Below are positions 1 to 19,294 of a DNA stretch of 64,000 nucleotides, piece by piece. The stretch covers positions 1,736,001-1,800,000 of the forward strand of contig CAVNZM010000006.1 of assembly GCA_963693365.1 (NCBI GenBank), written 5' to 3'. This stretch comes from Amoebidium appalachense. Its lineage: Eukaryota; Ichthyosporea. Made by a program: the position numbers and the translations under genes. Within the stretch, counting starts at the first letter, position 1, and each line of letters begins with the position of its first letter. The notes under the pieces were generated by a model, which was given only the letters and a program-made list of their open reading frames with translations, ran no database searches and had not been told where the DNA came from.

Positions 1-8
1 CTGAGTAG

Positions 9-150
9 GTTTAGAATGTGGAACACGGTACGGAGTACAACTACACAGTGAGAGACCTGGTGCAGGACACATGCAAAGGCAAACATTCAAGTATGCAACA
101 TCAGCAAAGCGCACAGTACGCACCATAAGCAGAACCCATCCCCAGGGGAG
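9..150 (+). repeat. Dispersed poly-G-anchored element, copy 1
   Basis: About 140 bp closely resemble the copies at 27902, 28316, 40420 and 40872 in the same orientation, sharing the landmarks GGAACACGGTACG, GCAAAGGCAAACATTCAAG and CATAAGCAGA. It lies in the last visible intron of the PDZ gene, antisense to it. The match fades where a G-rich stretch begins near 150. I see no coding potential or target-site duplication. Confidence 0.8.
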
Positions 151-286
151 TATGGGGGATGTGGGGAGGTGGATTGGGTGGGTGGGTGTGGTGGTGGTGG
201 TGGTGGTGGTGGTGGGGCGGGGGGGGGGGAGGGGGGGGGGGGGGGGGAGGGGTAAGGGGGGGAGGGGGGGGGGGGGGGGGGATTAC

Positions 287-4525
<4,239 letters not shown>

Positions 4526-5330
4526 TTTAGAAGTGCCCCCTCTACTTGCTGATGTTTGATGCAAAAACAGACTAGCTGGCAACGGGTTCAATGTGCAGAG
4601 TCAGTGAGCCTGGAGCTATAAAGAATTGTTGAGAGCTTCGTGGGGATAGATGAGCGTGTATCAATGGTTCTTAATAGAGTTTTTGTGGCTTTCAGTACAT
4701 GATTATACTCTGCAGGTATGCTTTATGCACAAGGATTTACATGTACAAGCTCAGGTAGCAATGAAGGGGCTTGGCCCATTGGTGAGAATCAGCGACATAG
4801 AGGCCAAAGAAACTCTGCGATGCAGTGTGTGACATGACTTGGCTCAAACCTGGAACCATGCCAGCAAAAGTTAGAATAAAATAACAACCTTCTTTTGTAC
4901 GTATACCCTCCCTCATATGAGGTGCGGGCAAGCTGTGACAACTTTGGCGAGTGTTACCACTTTTTCCACTTTCAGAGTTTTCATAGTGAGTGGATCTGGT
5001 GAATTGATACGCAAGTATTTGAGCAAAGTTTCAAACACAGCAAAGTGTGAGCCTTCGACCAATTAAAACGCCTGAAGGTATCGTTACAGCATTCCAAACG
5101 TGCCTCAATAGCCAAATCGAGTTCACCAAGGATAAACTTGACCAATCAGACAACATAAGTGTAATGCGGAATTCGCCAGGACCCAGGAGATCTCTGCTCA
5201 GGAGGCAAACAGTTGACAACAGATATGTAATAACGGCCTTGTTTCATCCTGATGATTATGTTTGTATTGCTCACACACATGAAAAAAGAATATGTATATG
5301 ATACTATGCTCTTCCTCTCTTACCATCCCC
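4526..5330. other. Spacer upstream of the PDZ gene
   Basis: Mostly unique, AT-richer sequence. CCAAT motifs occur near 5058 and 5140, about 550-600 bp upstream of the PDZ start codon, and could belong to its promoter. A plus-strand frame from about 5047 to 5301 is open for 84 codons and reads like ordinary protein (TPEGIVTAF and so on), but it has no homology I recognise and no clear splice context. I leave it unannotated. Confidence 0.4.
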
Positions 5331-5334
5331 TCAC

Positions 5335-5740
<406 letters not shown>

Positions 5741-6608
5741 TCAGTAGAGGTCTTCCTCCCCCCCCTCCCCCCCCCCCCCGCCCCGCGTCCCCCTTACTCC
5801 CCCTTCCCCCCCCCCCCCCCCCCCTTGATACCCCTCTCCCTCCCTCCGTACGCGGACTCACTCGATCAGAATTTTCACAAAGTCCCGAAGCTCTCTCAGT
5901 TCTCTCGCTAGCGCTCTCCCCCTGTCCCCCAACATCCCCCTCCCCCCGCCACTCCCTTCCCCTCGCCTCTCGGAGCCTTCCCCACCCCCCCCCCTCTCCC
6001 CCTTTCTTCCTGCCCCCCCTCTCTCCTCTCTCTCTCTGTATAAGGAAGCGACTCAAGAGGGAGAGCGAGAGCTTCCGATTCTAAAAGCTCGAACGATTTG
6101 AGGAGCTGAGAGACCAGCTCCCCGACTCCAAAGCTCTTTTCTGACCTATTTCTCCCAGCTCCCCCCTGTCTCACATACACACAACATGGCATACACGATT
6201 TCAAACAGACATTCTCTCTCTCTCTCTCTGCGTCAGCTTCCGACTCCCAATGCTCTCTCTCCCTGTCCCTCCCTCCCTCTCTCTGTCTCTCTCTGTCTCT
6301 AGATCTTACCAAAGTTCTCAACTCGCGAGTTTCTCTCTCTCTCAAAGTTTCAAGCAATTGCACAGGCTTCACGCGACTCAGTTCGAACCCCTCTCACCCC
6401 CCTCACATGCACCGTGACACACACATAAGGACACACAGACAAACACACGTGATGGAGAGAGAGAGGGGGGGAGGGAAATGTGAGATCTCAACTCCCTGTC
6501 TCTCACTCCAACTCCCGCCTTCTCCCCCCCCCCTCGCTCTCTCTCCGAGGCTCAAGCAATTGCAGGGCTTAATGATCATTAAGAAATCCAATTACGAACA
6601 CACACATA

Positions 6609-6640
<32 letters not shown>

Positions 6641-6695
6641 TACCACTATTAAGTAACTTTCTGGAAACAGGTTGGAAAATGACACCGCGGGTGTT

Positions 6696-6728
<33 letters not shown>

Positions 6729-7380
6729 ACCCACCTTCCCTTTTCTGAGTTGGCGGCGGATCCTAGTGTGGAGAAAAGGGGGAGAGAAGGGAGGGAGAAG
6801 GGGGAGGGAGGGGGGAGAGGGGGTAGGGGTGGGCGGGTGCCCCACACATGCATATACGACCTGCAAATGATTTGAACGAGTCAAGAGTTTTTAGTCTCGG
6901 GGTTCTTATCATATCATTATGATAGGTATTAGATACATCTGGTCCTCTTGGAAAGCACATGATCTATCTTGAATATCTGTAACAATATCCCAGCCTAGTA
7001 GCACAAGTACCGTAAGTTATGATGGTAGAGCTCTATCCTTGCTAGAAAAGTGCTGGTCGACGTCCAGGAGAGCTTTGTTTCGCGAAGAAGTTGTGAAACA
7101 CGTCCCAAGTCACACATATATCTTAATAATGCTTTTTGCTTCTCATTTTTATATGTACCTTGGGCATGGCTGCATTTGAATAGATGTAAGTGGCTGTTTG
7201 TGGATGCATGAATGTGTGTGTTCAATCTTGTGCAGTCCTTTTGAAGAAGGCATGAGTTATAGGCAAGACAGTGCCACACCTTGAATTAAGTCGTGTGGTT
7301 TGTAATTATCTGGTTTCATGGCCACTCCCCCCCCCCCTCCCCCCCCCACCTCTTCCCGCCCCAGCCCCACAGGCTCCTCT

Positions 7381-7420
<40 letters not shown>

Positions 7421-7780
7421 CCCCCGGGCTGCCCGTTTCTGCCGTCACTCCTTCGAATTCTCCCCACCCCAGATGATGATACGTATACCACCACCATTTC
7501 AAAGTTGCAAAACACGCCAGTAAGCCCAGTTGCAACTTGCCAATAACTCTGATACATGCAGCGATACGTGATAACAATCACGTGCACACACATAAATACA
7601 CAAACTGCGCGGACACACGCAGGCACTCTGTGACACACACATGTATATGTACTGAGCCCACATGCACACAGCACACACAGTTACCAGGCACACATACATC
7701 CCTCGCTCCTTTTCTCTCTCTCACGTAAATTTATAAAGTTTCCACAAGAAAGACACAGTGCATGTCAATACACGTGCATG
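5741..7780. other. Repeat-rich spacer, no gene seen
   Basis: C-rich runs to about 6040, then CT-rich sequence to 6560 with a motif that recurs imperfectly (TCAAGCAATTGCA near 6350 and TCAAGCAATTGCAG near 6550). A (CA)n tract and C runs lie at 6600-6730, about 450 bp of unique AT-rich sequence at 6850-7310, and further C runs at 7320-7420. No frame has splice borders or recognisable protein. Confidence 0.5.
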
Positions 7781-10557
7781 CACACCTAACGGCGGAGCTT
7801 ACTTGTAGCGATCCTTTATTTCCTGGTTGTAGAAAGAAAACTTCTCACAACGTCATCCGATTATCACAGATATTTTGACGGATATCCAATCACATACCAC
7901 AATCTTGTTATCACCACTAACATCTCTTCTAGAATTATTGCCAATGACTGCGGCCTCAAATATTCCTTGTACTCTTTTCTCCCAGCAGGGGCAAAAAGAT
8001 ACCATGCTGCTCTCGAAGATACCCCACAAATTTAGGTTCTGCAGCCCAGCCTCCATTACATACTGGATCATGACGATCCTTGTGCGTTTTTCTGGTCAGG
8101 GTCAATGTCACGGTCTCGTGCATAGTCGTTACCGCCCAGATGAGTAGCATAGCCTGTTCGCCTGCGAAAGGGTAAGTAAGGGGTTAGTGCATGGCTCCCT
8201 AGTGTCCGTGGGAACGTTCGAACAATCCGCGATTGGGCGGACACCACCCACCATTTCTCTAACCGAAAACCACAAAGTGAATTTCCGTCAGATGCTCTGG
8301 TGGCTGGGGGCCAGTCATCCGTTCCATCGTGAATCCACTGAAAAGTTCGGACACACGGCTGCCCGCAGTTGTTGCCCGCCCCCCACCCACCACCGGCCTA
8401 AAGGACAAAACAAGTCCATTTCCTCACACTTTTGCAAGTGCAGAGAAAAGGCAAGTTCTGCCCCTTAGACCCCTGCTGCCCAGTAACCAACTGTGCACAC
8501 TAACCACAGAAAGCCTTGAGAGCGCACAGGTTGGGATGAATGAAGGTTTTCCCGCTGGCACGAATGGCAAAGGATCGATAGAACTTGGCAACCGAAAAAA
8601 GCGATAACAGAAGAAAGAGTACTAAACGAAGAAGGAAACAAGTGGGTGCCCATAGGGGGGGCAGAAAAGGGAGAGAGAGGCCGTGGAGTCCGCTGGCTAA
8701 CAGCGGGCACGGAGGCCAGAGACAAAAGGTGCACACGCACTATACCCCTTACCATTTGTGTTGCGCGTCTTCAGGTTGTGGGCACTTGGTCGGTCCCCAT
8801 GTTGGGCCCCCAGCACGCACACAAGCCACGCCTTTGCCGAAGCCCCTGTGCTTCTCCTTAACCTTGCAGGGATGCTGCAGTTGGACAGGGGCTGCCACAA
8901 CAACGCGGTGTGCATTGGAAAACTAGTGCTATCGGCAGGAATAGTGGCCTCATCTTAGAAGTGCCTATAGGCTACTCCCTTATGCACGGAAGTATTGGCT
9001 GTAACAGTTCGTATATTGCATATGCTGGTATGTGCCCTGTGGATAATCTGTGTGAAAAACGTTTTGTTAGAATGGTTCTCTTGCCAAATAATGGAAGGCA
9101 GGTGGCGCAATTTCAGAGCGAAACGAAATGATAAACAACTTGAACACAGTCGACTTGCTTGGATCAAGCAGAGTGGGCTTCAAAATTGTTTTCACTTGGG
9201 CTAGGCCTAGTTTCGTAAGGTTACCTCAACCTATTCTTTACCTTGCGTGGTTGTTCTGTCCACGTGAAGTGCTTCTAAAGTAGGCGGGAGTCCAACGCCC
9301 AATGCCACGGTTTTGACTTGCTGGAACATCCTCACGTTTGAGGTTGAACATTTGAAAGAACGCTGTTACTGGAGGTTTTTTGTAGGAGTTTGAGCTTCTG
9401 CGAAAGATTGTACATGTGTGGAAAAGGAGACGGGGTTTACGCTGTTTACTCGAGGCAAAGAGATGGAGACGACCTTTATATGGGTGATGGAGGCGTGCAA
9501 AAAAGATCGACCAATCTGATCCCTTATCGGGCAAAAAAAACGTATTCCTGGTTGGCGGAATAAGGAACCGAGGTCTCCTTTGATTGCTTTCGAATTTCGC
9601 ATGAAATTTCTTGAATTTTATCTAAGCGCAATGCAATTTAGGTCCTAAATACTAGGAAGTTGTCTATTATAAAAACTGACTGATTTTTTTTTGCAGATTA
9701 TAGAACGAATGAAAATGCAATACACGCCATTGAAGTGTTTATTTACTACTAACGCGAAAATGTTATACCAACCATCACGAGTCGCTATTATAGTATTAAT
9801 GTTATACATATTCATTAGATGGAACAATACCAAGTTATGGATAGATTCAGCATCGATGTAGGGATCCCCTCATAGGGGAAACCTGTGGTGCTCCGGAAGA
9901 CCAGGGTTGGAACCCGGAGTCAAGCTCGTTGCTCCTGCAGGGCTGGACGATAGCAACAACCAAAGCTGCGGGAAAAGAAAAATAAGAGTGAAACAAGACT
10001 GAAAACTATCCATGAACATATCAAAGGTTTTAAGGATGTCCTTACACATGCTTGATGCACTCCATTTAATATTATCCATATCGGTTGACCAGTAAGGCCC
10101 ATACACAGTGTTTCAAAAAGCCTAACATAGAAATTTCAAGCTCCGGGAACGGTTACTTGTGCGTGCGGTGGTGCACGGGGCGCCAGGGCTGTCACTGGTG
10201 AGTCAGAAGTGTGGGTGGAAGGTAGCCAAAAACAGCACATACCTATAAATAGTTTTTCTGAGTGTGGACTTCCCCATGATATTCAGCGCATTTGCTGCCT
10301 GGCAGTGCTACTGTTAGTATCTGCGCTTAATAGCTTAGGTAAACTAGGAGTATTGAAAGATTGAGTGTGCATTTTAACCATAAGAAGGGAAAAAGAAGCA
10401 TTTAGGGCTGGCAGCAATCATGACTCACTTTGGCCCATTCGTCTTGTTCAAAGCATAATATGCCACACGGGGACGCACACGTCACAACAGAAAAGATTTA
10501 CTAACGTGGAAAATATAACGAAAAAATCAAGTATCAAAGAGATGGAATATTTGGAAA
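7781..10557. other. Mostly unique sequence, possible unrecognised gene
   Basis: This is one of the few long stretches low in microsatellites. Near 8160-8180 there are splice-like sites on both strands: a plus-strand donor (GG then GTAAGTAAGG) and a minus-strand acceptor with a good pyrimidine tract (CCCTTTCGCAG). Minus-strand frames below it stay open for 60-70 codons, but I cannot build a phase-consistent chain or recognise a domain. Around 9890-9920 a small hairpin (CTCCGG with CCGGAG) encloses GGTTGGAACCC, which resembles a degenerate Pol III B box. I see nothing firm at 9950-10550. Confidence 0.35.
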
Positions 10558-10812
10558 ATGCGCAGAGCACAGTTTTCTATGACCTCCATCGCAGAGGGTT
10601 TTCCACGGGAGGATGGTGACATCAGCGATGTTATCTATGGGTCGGAGGCTGGATTGGGGGGGCCTATGACATCCTATAACGACACCAGTGCGACACGACT
10701 GGTGGCTACTGCCTTGGATGTTCCTGGCAGGACACAGGTGCCTCGGGCACGCAGTTTTCTAAACCTTAGTGATCAGGCTGGGTAAGTGCTGGCGCATGGG
10801 ACAAGATCCTAC

Positions 10813-10884
<72 letters not shown>

Positions 10885-10964
10885 GTGCGTGTGCGCACGT
10901 GTGCGCGTGCGCGCGCGTGCGCGTGCGCGCGCGTGTGTGTGCATGTGCGTGCGTGTGCGCGCGC

Positions 10965-10995
<31 letters not shown>

Positions 10996-13900
10996 GATGC
11001 ATGTCTATGTGTGCGGGTGTGCGTGTGTGCTTGTGTGCGTGTGTGTTGTGTGTGTGTTGTTTGTGTGTGTGGGCGCGTGTGTGTGGGCGCGTGTGTGTAG
11101 TGTGAGGGTTTGAGAGTGAGTGAGAAAGAGAGTGTGTGTGTCTATGCATGCGTGCGTGCATGTGTGCGCTGCAGTGCTTGCGTGGGTGGGTACGGGCGTG
11201 CGGGCGGGCGTGTGTGTATGTGTGTGTGTGTGTGTGTGTGTGGGTGCTTTTTTATATAAGCCTGTTCCCAGGTGTGCGTGTTGGTGGTTGTTGTGTGTGC
11301 ACAGACAGGCTTGCTGAGATATGTGCTCGCAGCTTCGTCGGAATGTGTGGGCGCCTTTGCTTGAGCTGACTTCCTTTCCTGCTTGTTTAGGTGCTAGTTC
11401 GTGTATTGGCCCTGTAGCCATCGGGGAACCTGTGCACGTGCATTTGTTTTGTGTTTGTTCATCACCTTTAACCGCCTCCCCTCCACTGACGACATCCATC
11501 TTTTCTTCCAGCAGCCCACGAGGAAATGGGCGCCCCAATAGATTGTCACCAAGCCATGACCTCCCAGCACCGAACATTGCACCCCAGCAGCGGAGATCAC
11601 GATTTTCCAGCCGCTGGGCCAAGCTGGGGCTTGGTGCTTGTGCTCTGGCTCTGTGTCTCCTGGTGGCCAATGTGATCGTTATTGGGCCAACCGCGGGTGC
11701 TCCCATCATGCCCGAGCAGGTAACACCCTCAGGCTTTGAGCCCCTTTCAATGTGCCGTCCTGTCCTCTTTCTCTAGTTTACCCCCCCCCCCCCCCCTCCC
11801 CCCCCCCCCCCCCCTCCCCCCCTCACACCCCCCACCCCCCCCCTTCTCAACCCCTTCCTCCGCTTCCCTCGTTTACTGTGGCTAAGCACTGCTTTGCAAG
11901 ATCCTCACCAATTTCTCCAGAATATAGGCCCCAAAAATGGTGCCGGTGGTGGTATAGTGGTGGTGGTGGTGGGGATGGTGATCGACGGGGGGGCGGGGGG
12001 CGGGGGGTGAGGCGGGGGGCAATAATATGAATGGGCCACGGATCGTGTGTGTGTGTTGGGGGGGGGGGGGGGGGGGGGAGGGGGGGGGGGGGAAGGGGTT
12101 AAAACTGGTGTGATAGTTGCGGTTGTAATTGCTGGGTGATTAGTGGTGTGTCTACTGTATGATGTTCCGGACCGAGGGGTGTGGGGGCCGCTTTAGTCAC
12201 GGATGTGTTTGTCTAATCACCCCCTCCCCCCCCCATGTCGCCCCCCCCCCACCACAACCACCACCTTCCCCCCCTATATACAAGAGGCAAAAAAGGCATA
12301 CACCACCACGCCACATGTGTCTTGCCCTCCCGCTGCTCGCCCCTGCCTACAATCTGTTTGCTGCCATCCTCCCTCCCCCCCCTCCCCGCCTCCCTCCCCC
12401 CCCTCCCCACCTCCCCCTTGATGCCTGCCTGCCTGCCTGCATGCTCTTTCCTTCACTCCAACTCTTCCGTCTTCTTTCTGTTATTTGTCCACACACATGC
12501 ACACACACACACCCGTAACATTACATACAAGGCATTGCCATACCTCTCTCCCACTGATGGTTCTCCATGTGACGTGGGCATGATCATTCCCTTTGCACAA
12601 ACCACCATCCCCAATCTCTCATCCCCATAAAGTACCACAGCTCACTAACACAGGCTTAAGCACACAGGCAACGAGAATGAGATCCCTTCCCCCCTCCCCC
12701 CCCCCCCCACCCCCGCCCCCTCCCCCCTAGTCCTCTGCCTGTCGCGCACACAAACCACCAACCCCAATGTCCAATCCTCCGAGCACAATTAGCTAACTTA
12801 GGCTGACACACACACAGGCCGGTAGCCAGCACAACTACGGTCTACTAGTGGATGCAGGCAGTAGTGGGTCACGGCTATACATCTACACATGGCCCGAGCA
12901 CACGGGTAGGCCCGACGAGTTACTGCAGATGACGGCACATGTTGATGCTAGGGGTGAGGCCCTGGTCATGAAGGTCGAGCCAGGTGCGTTGGGGTGGTTA
13001 GGGGGAGGAGAGGGAAGGGGGAAGGTGAGTGAAGAGGGGAGGGGGAGGGAGATAAGGGGGCGGAGAGAGAGAGAGGGGGGGGGGGGGGGGGGTAGGGGGG
13101 GGGGGGGGATGGAGATAAGGGGAGGGAGAGGCCCGGGGGGGGGGGGGGGGGGGGGGGAGGGGTGGTTATGGGGGGTGAAAGCCGGGGGAAAGGGGGGGGA
13201 GGGGGGGTGGAGCGGGGAGGGGGAGTAGAGAGGGGGCTGGGAAGGGGCGGGGGAGGGGGGAGGGGGGGGGGGGGGGGAGGAACAAGGCAGGGAAATGGAG
13301 GCGTGCGGGTGTGTGTATTGTGTGTGCGAGAGGTTTAGAGTCTCGGGGGCTGGCGGGCGGACGGTGGGGGGGGAGGGGGGAGGGGGGAGGGATAGGAGGG
13401 AGGACTAATTGAAGAGGGGTTTTTTTGGGGGTAAGGGTGTGTGTGTGGGGGGGGAGGGGTGGGGTAGTAAAACGTGAATAGGATAATGTTGGAGAAATGG
13501 CTCCTGGATAAATGCAGATACGGTTTCTTGGATGCAGGTGTGCAAGAGGCGTGAATTTGTGGCGTACTTTGATGGAGCAGGGATAAACCATGCTCGAGCA
13601 GAAAGGCATTAACCCTTGTGTGCCCCGTGGAGGGAGGGCGGGGAGGGTTGCTCGAGCAGAGGGGCATTACCCTCGTGTCCGCCCAGGGGGGGGGGGGGGG
13701 GGGGGAAGGGTGGGGAAGGTTGCTCGAGCGGAGAGGTATTTACCCCCGTGTGCCCCAGGTCTTTCGTCCTATGCAGACAACATCACAGGTGCCTACGAGT
13801 CCCTTCGGCCCCTCTTGGACTTTGCCTCCCAGCACGTGCCTGCAGACAGACAGGCACTAACCCCCCTGTACGTGCTTGCCACTGCCGGGCTGCGCATGCT

Positions 13901-14070
13901 CCCTGAGGCCACCCGTGAGGCCATGCTCGGAGATATAGTGGCTAGACTGCCCAGCAACTACAGGTTCCAGTTCAATAGGGGCCATGCGGATATCATCTCG
14001 GGGAAGATGGAGGGTGAGTGTGACTGGCTCATGTGCTGGAGTGGTGTTTGTTGCTTTTTGTCTACTTGAC

Positions 14071-14110
<40 letters not shown>

Positions 14111-14291
14111 CCTCCCCCCCTACTTATGAGGATGGGCTTGATTCTTTGTGTGTGCCTTTTTGGTGTGCAAAAAATGCATAGTGATGTTCGTCAGGAATGT
14201 GCACTTCGTACCCCGTAACACATCCTTCCCCCCCCCCCCCCCCCCATCCCGAAAGCCTGTGGCATTCTAACTCCCTCCCCTCCCCCCCCCC

Positions 14292-14322
<31 letters not shown>

Positions 14323-14492
14323 ACACACGTCCGCCCTTTCCCCGGCCCTACTTCAGGTTATGGTAGGCACCCATGCACAGGCGCACATTGATATCCATGC
14401 ACTTAGGCATGCGCTTACACACGCACGGGACTTGCGTGACCACCAGACGCCCATGGCGCATGCACGGAAGTAGATGTACACATGCACGGGCA

Positions 14493-14570
<78 letters not shown>

Positions 14571-15997
14571 ACACACACGAGCTCTCGCAAACAACCCGAA
14601 GGCACATGAGTGCACACGCGACACGCACACACACACGCACAATCGCTCACTCACTTAGCATTCCCTCCATAAACATTTTAGCCTCCTCGCGTATATGTGC
14701 TCACCCGATTCTCACCTGCCACAGGTGTGTACGCATGGATCACCACAAACTATCTCCTAAACCGCTTTAAACACGACGACAAGGGCCGTCTCCCAACAGT
14801 CGGTGTGGTAGACATGGGGGGTGCTAGCACCCAAATTTCCTTTGAAATTCCCTCAAATATCTCCCTTGTAGAGTCAACCCCCGATGGAAATTCCGACATG
14901 CAAACGGGGCTACCGGCAGAAAATATAATCGACATAGATCTAGGGTGTGGGTTGGAAAAATCCGCAGTAGATGGGGGACACGGGCAGGAATCCATGCACA
15001 AATATCGGGTGTACTCTGTTACTTATTTGGGGTATGGTGCGAACGTGGCGCGGGATCGATATGTTGAAACCTTGTTTGAGGACAAGACGGCGTGGCGGGC
15101 AGACACAAAGACACCAAGTGTGTCTGGCTTGGTAACAAATGGTGAGTGGTGTGTGGGTGGGTGGGGGGTGGGGGGGGGGAAGTTGGGGGGGAGGGGGGGG
15201 AGGGAGGGGAGAGGGCTTGGGGAAGTGGGGGGGAGGGAGGGTGTGTGTGTGTTTTTTGGGGGGGGGGAAGAGGGGGGTGGGGTGGGGTGGAGGGCAAGCA
15301 AGGTAGTGTGGGTGTTGGCTGCGTGGCGAAACTTTGAGGAGTGAGGAGTGGGGTTTCTCCCCCCTTTTCTTCTGTAGTGTGTGTGTGTGTGTGGTGGAGG
15401 TGGTTGGGGGGAAGGAAGGGGGGGGGGGGGGGGGGGGGGGGGGGGGATGTACTGGACTGGGGAGAAAGTGGGAGAATTGAAGGGTGAGAGTTGTCCTCTT
15501 TGTGTGCATGTGTTTGTACGCCCTCAGAGGTAGGGCTCAAGCAAGGACACGAGGTGTATCTATGTCCTATTGCTAGCACTTGTTGCAATAATCAGAATTG
15601 ATATACGTCTGGTTTCCATCTCCAATGGTTAATCTGTTTCACTTATATGTATTGGTCCTGCCTTCCACTGTTCTTCTGTTTCACACGCATATTGCTCCTG
15701 TCTTCCATTGCTGTTCGCGGTTTCCCTTGCACATATTGTCCCTGTCTTCCATTGTTATTCCCTGCCCGTTGACCCCATTCTATGCCAATGCAGTTCTTAT
15801 ACCCCATAGTTTTCCCCTGTCAATGGCCACATCCAATACACATCTGATTATAAACTCAATCACCACCACGTGCAGGCAATACCCCGTCAGCCAACCCATC
15901 CAGCCTCCCCATGTACGTGCGGGATGACCCATGTCTGCCTGTGGGCATGGAGGACCCTGCACCCTCCCCTGCAGGCGACAACTCTGTACGTGCCTCC

Positions 15998-16031
<34 letters not shown>

Positions 16032-16727
16032 AACCTACCAAAAAAAAAAACAAAAAAAAAAACGCCCACTTCTCTTCTCCACCCGAACGTGTCGTTCTTA
16101 TGACTCCCGATTACGGTGTTTTGTTTTTGGCAACCACGGCAGCCCGATGGATGTTGTGTATTGCCGGCTTAGGGCTGTCCTTTGCTTGTTTCCTGTGGGA
16201 TTGCTAGAATGACTTGTTATCCCTTGTATGGATGCAGCGCAGCGGGATTGGCTTGCCCCACCCAACACATGCATGCACCCAATTCACAGCAACCCTTACA
16301 CTATCACAAACATACATGTGACTGGTCGTTAATCACCACCCTTGGGCATCTCCCCCCCCCCCCCCCCCCCCCCCCCCCTCCTCCTCTCTTTCCCCTTCTT
16401 TCCTCCGGGACCCATAGCGAGGCAGAAATCCCTCTCATCATCGTGTCTTCTCAGCTCACACCCACACCCACACCAAAACCCATACCCACAACCACCCTCA
16501 CCTGCCCGTACATCTTTCCAACGACTGCCGCGATTGCCCTGCTAATTTATCTCCCCCTTCCCCCCCCCTCCCCCCCCCCCTCTCGCTCCCTCATTCTCTC
16601 CCACCCCCTCCCCACCCCCTCCCCCCTCCCTCTCAATCCCTCTCTCTCCCTTCCTCTCTCTCCCTCCTCCCCCCCCCCAAGAAAAAACTCATCCACCCAC
16701 CTCCCGCCCTGGTCTCCACGGTGCACG

Positions 16728-16779
<52 letters not shown>

Positions 16780-17629
16780 CACATGCACACACACACACAC
16801 ACACACACACGTACCCACACACATACACACTCACATACACAGCGCTACGTGCTTGTGGGCACAGGGCAGTTCCAGCAGTGCCGTGATTCCATGAAGCCAC
16901 TGCTCAACATCAGCACCCAGTGCTCACTTTCCCCCACCTGCTCCTTCAACGGTGTCTTCCAGCCTCCCATAGACTTTGCCAGTGCTGAGTTTTGGGGCCT
17001 GTCTGAGTTCTGGTACACCATCAACGACATATTCCTGCTGGGTATGTATGTGCACTGCTTGGCTGTGTTCGTGGGTGGAGTTTTGTGGATGTGGTGGGAT
17101 GTGTGTGCATGTGGGTTGGGTAGTGGGGTGTGTGCATGTGGGTTGGGTAGTGGGGTGATGGGGAGGTGGGGTGAAAAGGGAGAGGATGGTAGAAGGAGGG
17201 AGGAGGGGGGGGGGAAGGGGATGGCAGGTATGTTGTATTTGGCCCAGCTGGGCTGGGAATTTTTATCGCATTTGGAAAAGAAAGGAATTTGATGAGGATG
17301 GGTGAGAGCGTGTCTTTTTTCTGCTGGTTTGCACGGGTTTTCTTGTGAATGTGTGTTCCTTTGCATGTGCCTTGCTTTGGTTTTGTGTGCGCATCAGTAT
17401 GCTTGAAAGTACATAAAGGCATACATTCCGTGTGTATTTACCCCCAACACACCGAAAGTAATCACTCCCTGTCATCATCTCAACTAGATTTTCACCAACA
17501 GGCAACCAGACGTACGACCATGAAGTCTTTGACCGTGTTGCTGCAAACTTCTGCTCCACACCGTGGCCTGAGCTGCAACGGAGATTCAACGAAGGTATCC
17601 TACTCCCCCTTCCCCCCCCCCCCCCCCCA

Positions 17630-17708
<79 letters not shown>

Positions 17709-18188
17709 CCTTTCTCCCCCCTCCCCTCCCCCCTGCCCCTTCCCCCACAAGCCAACCAACCATTAAAGTATGATTGGGCGACCCCCCCCCCTCCCCCTTC
17801 TGCGGGCGGGGCAACTGGTTATACTTGTGCTGCGAAACTGTGTGTTGTTTGTTTTGCATGTCCTCATTTTGCTCTTTTCTACGTGTCATGAAAAGTTGTA
17901 CTTCTTACTGGCTACTACATCCTGGATCACCAACACCATGCATGCACAACCACCCACACACACGTGCACACGCGGGTAGACATGTGCACACACACACACG
18001 CACACACATTCACATGACGACACCCACACCAACACCCACACCCACAAGCACGATGGACATGCTTTGCTTGCCTACAGACAACCACACGGAAACAAACGGA
18101 GCGGCCCGTGTGGGCTTTCTCTTGCAACTGAGAGAGCACACATATACGTACCACATAGTAGGAGAGGCTCAGTCTCGTAATACACCCA

Positions 18189-18278
<90 letters not shown>

Positions 18279-18728
18279 GTGCGCGTGCGCACCCGCACAC
18301 ATGCAGCTGGACAGACACACCTGCACACACATTCACATACACTCTAAACGATGTGACCTGCATAAGTCTGTCCACAACCCAGTATTTGCCATGAACACCA
18401 TTCTCTTGTTACAAAACCAGCCAAAATCATGGCCACATGAAGAAAATGCACGTGCACACAATACTTTGCACATCTGTGTGTGTCTGCTAAGTGTATGTTG
18501 GGGCACAGGCATGTATCCTGGGGCTATGGAGAGGAGGGTAGCCCACCAGTGCTATAAGGCCGCATGGATCACAGCAACACTGCACCACGGCCACAGGTGT
18601 GTACGTGTGTGTGTACGTGTCTGTCTGTGTGCACGTGCATGTGTAGCATGATAGGTTTGCACAAATATGCCTGCGGACAAGTTGAGATAGGGTTCGTAAC
18701 TCCGGAGTCAAAAGGGCTTTTTTTTCTT

Positions 18729-18816
<88 letters not shown>

Positions 18817-19017
18817 CTTTTTCTTTTTTTGGGGGGGGGGGGGGGGGGGAAATAATTTGTGTTAGCTTATTTGGTTTTTATGGTGTCCTGGTGTCCTTTT
18901 TCTGGTCTGTGTTTTCCGCCTTGATATGTTCCAACTGGCGTGCTCCGGATACTGTCATCCACCTCCACCTTTTTTTGTGTATCATTGTACTTTTTACGGA
19001 GAAACCTGTTCTATCTC

Positions 19018-19061
<44 letters not shown>

Positions 19062-19256
19062 CGCGCCCAACACACACACACACCCTTCCCATTCTACACA
19101 CTCATGAAAGCACACAAACAGAATGACTGGCATCGTTGCAGCTAATGAACCCCCCCCCCCTCCCCCTCCCCCCCTCGTATGATATCACACCTTCTCCCCT
19201 CTCCCCCCCTCCCCCCTCTCCCTCCCCTTCCCTTCCCCGATATGTCCCCCTCCTCC

Positions 19257-19294
<38 letters not shown>

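Noticed and set aside
5047-5301. 84-codon plus-strand frame
   Set aside because: Composition is protein-like, but there is no homology, promoter or splice support, and it runs into CT-repeat sequence. It is noted in the spacer entry only.
8329-8861. Overlapping plus-strand frames suggesting a retrotransposon fragment
   Set aside because: No reverse transcriptase, endonuclease or integrase motif could be found in any frame.
9880-9930. tRNA-like hairpin with GGTTGGAACCC
   Set aside because: Only a T-arm-like segment can be drawn. No acceptor stem or anticodon arm fits around it.
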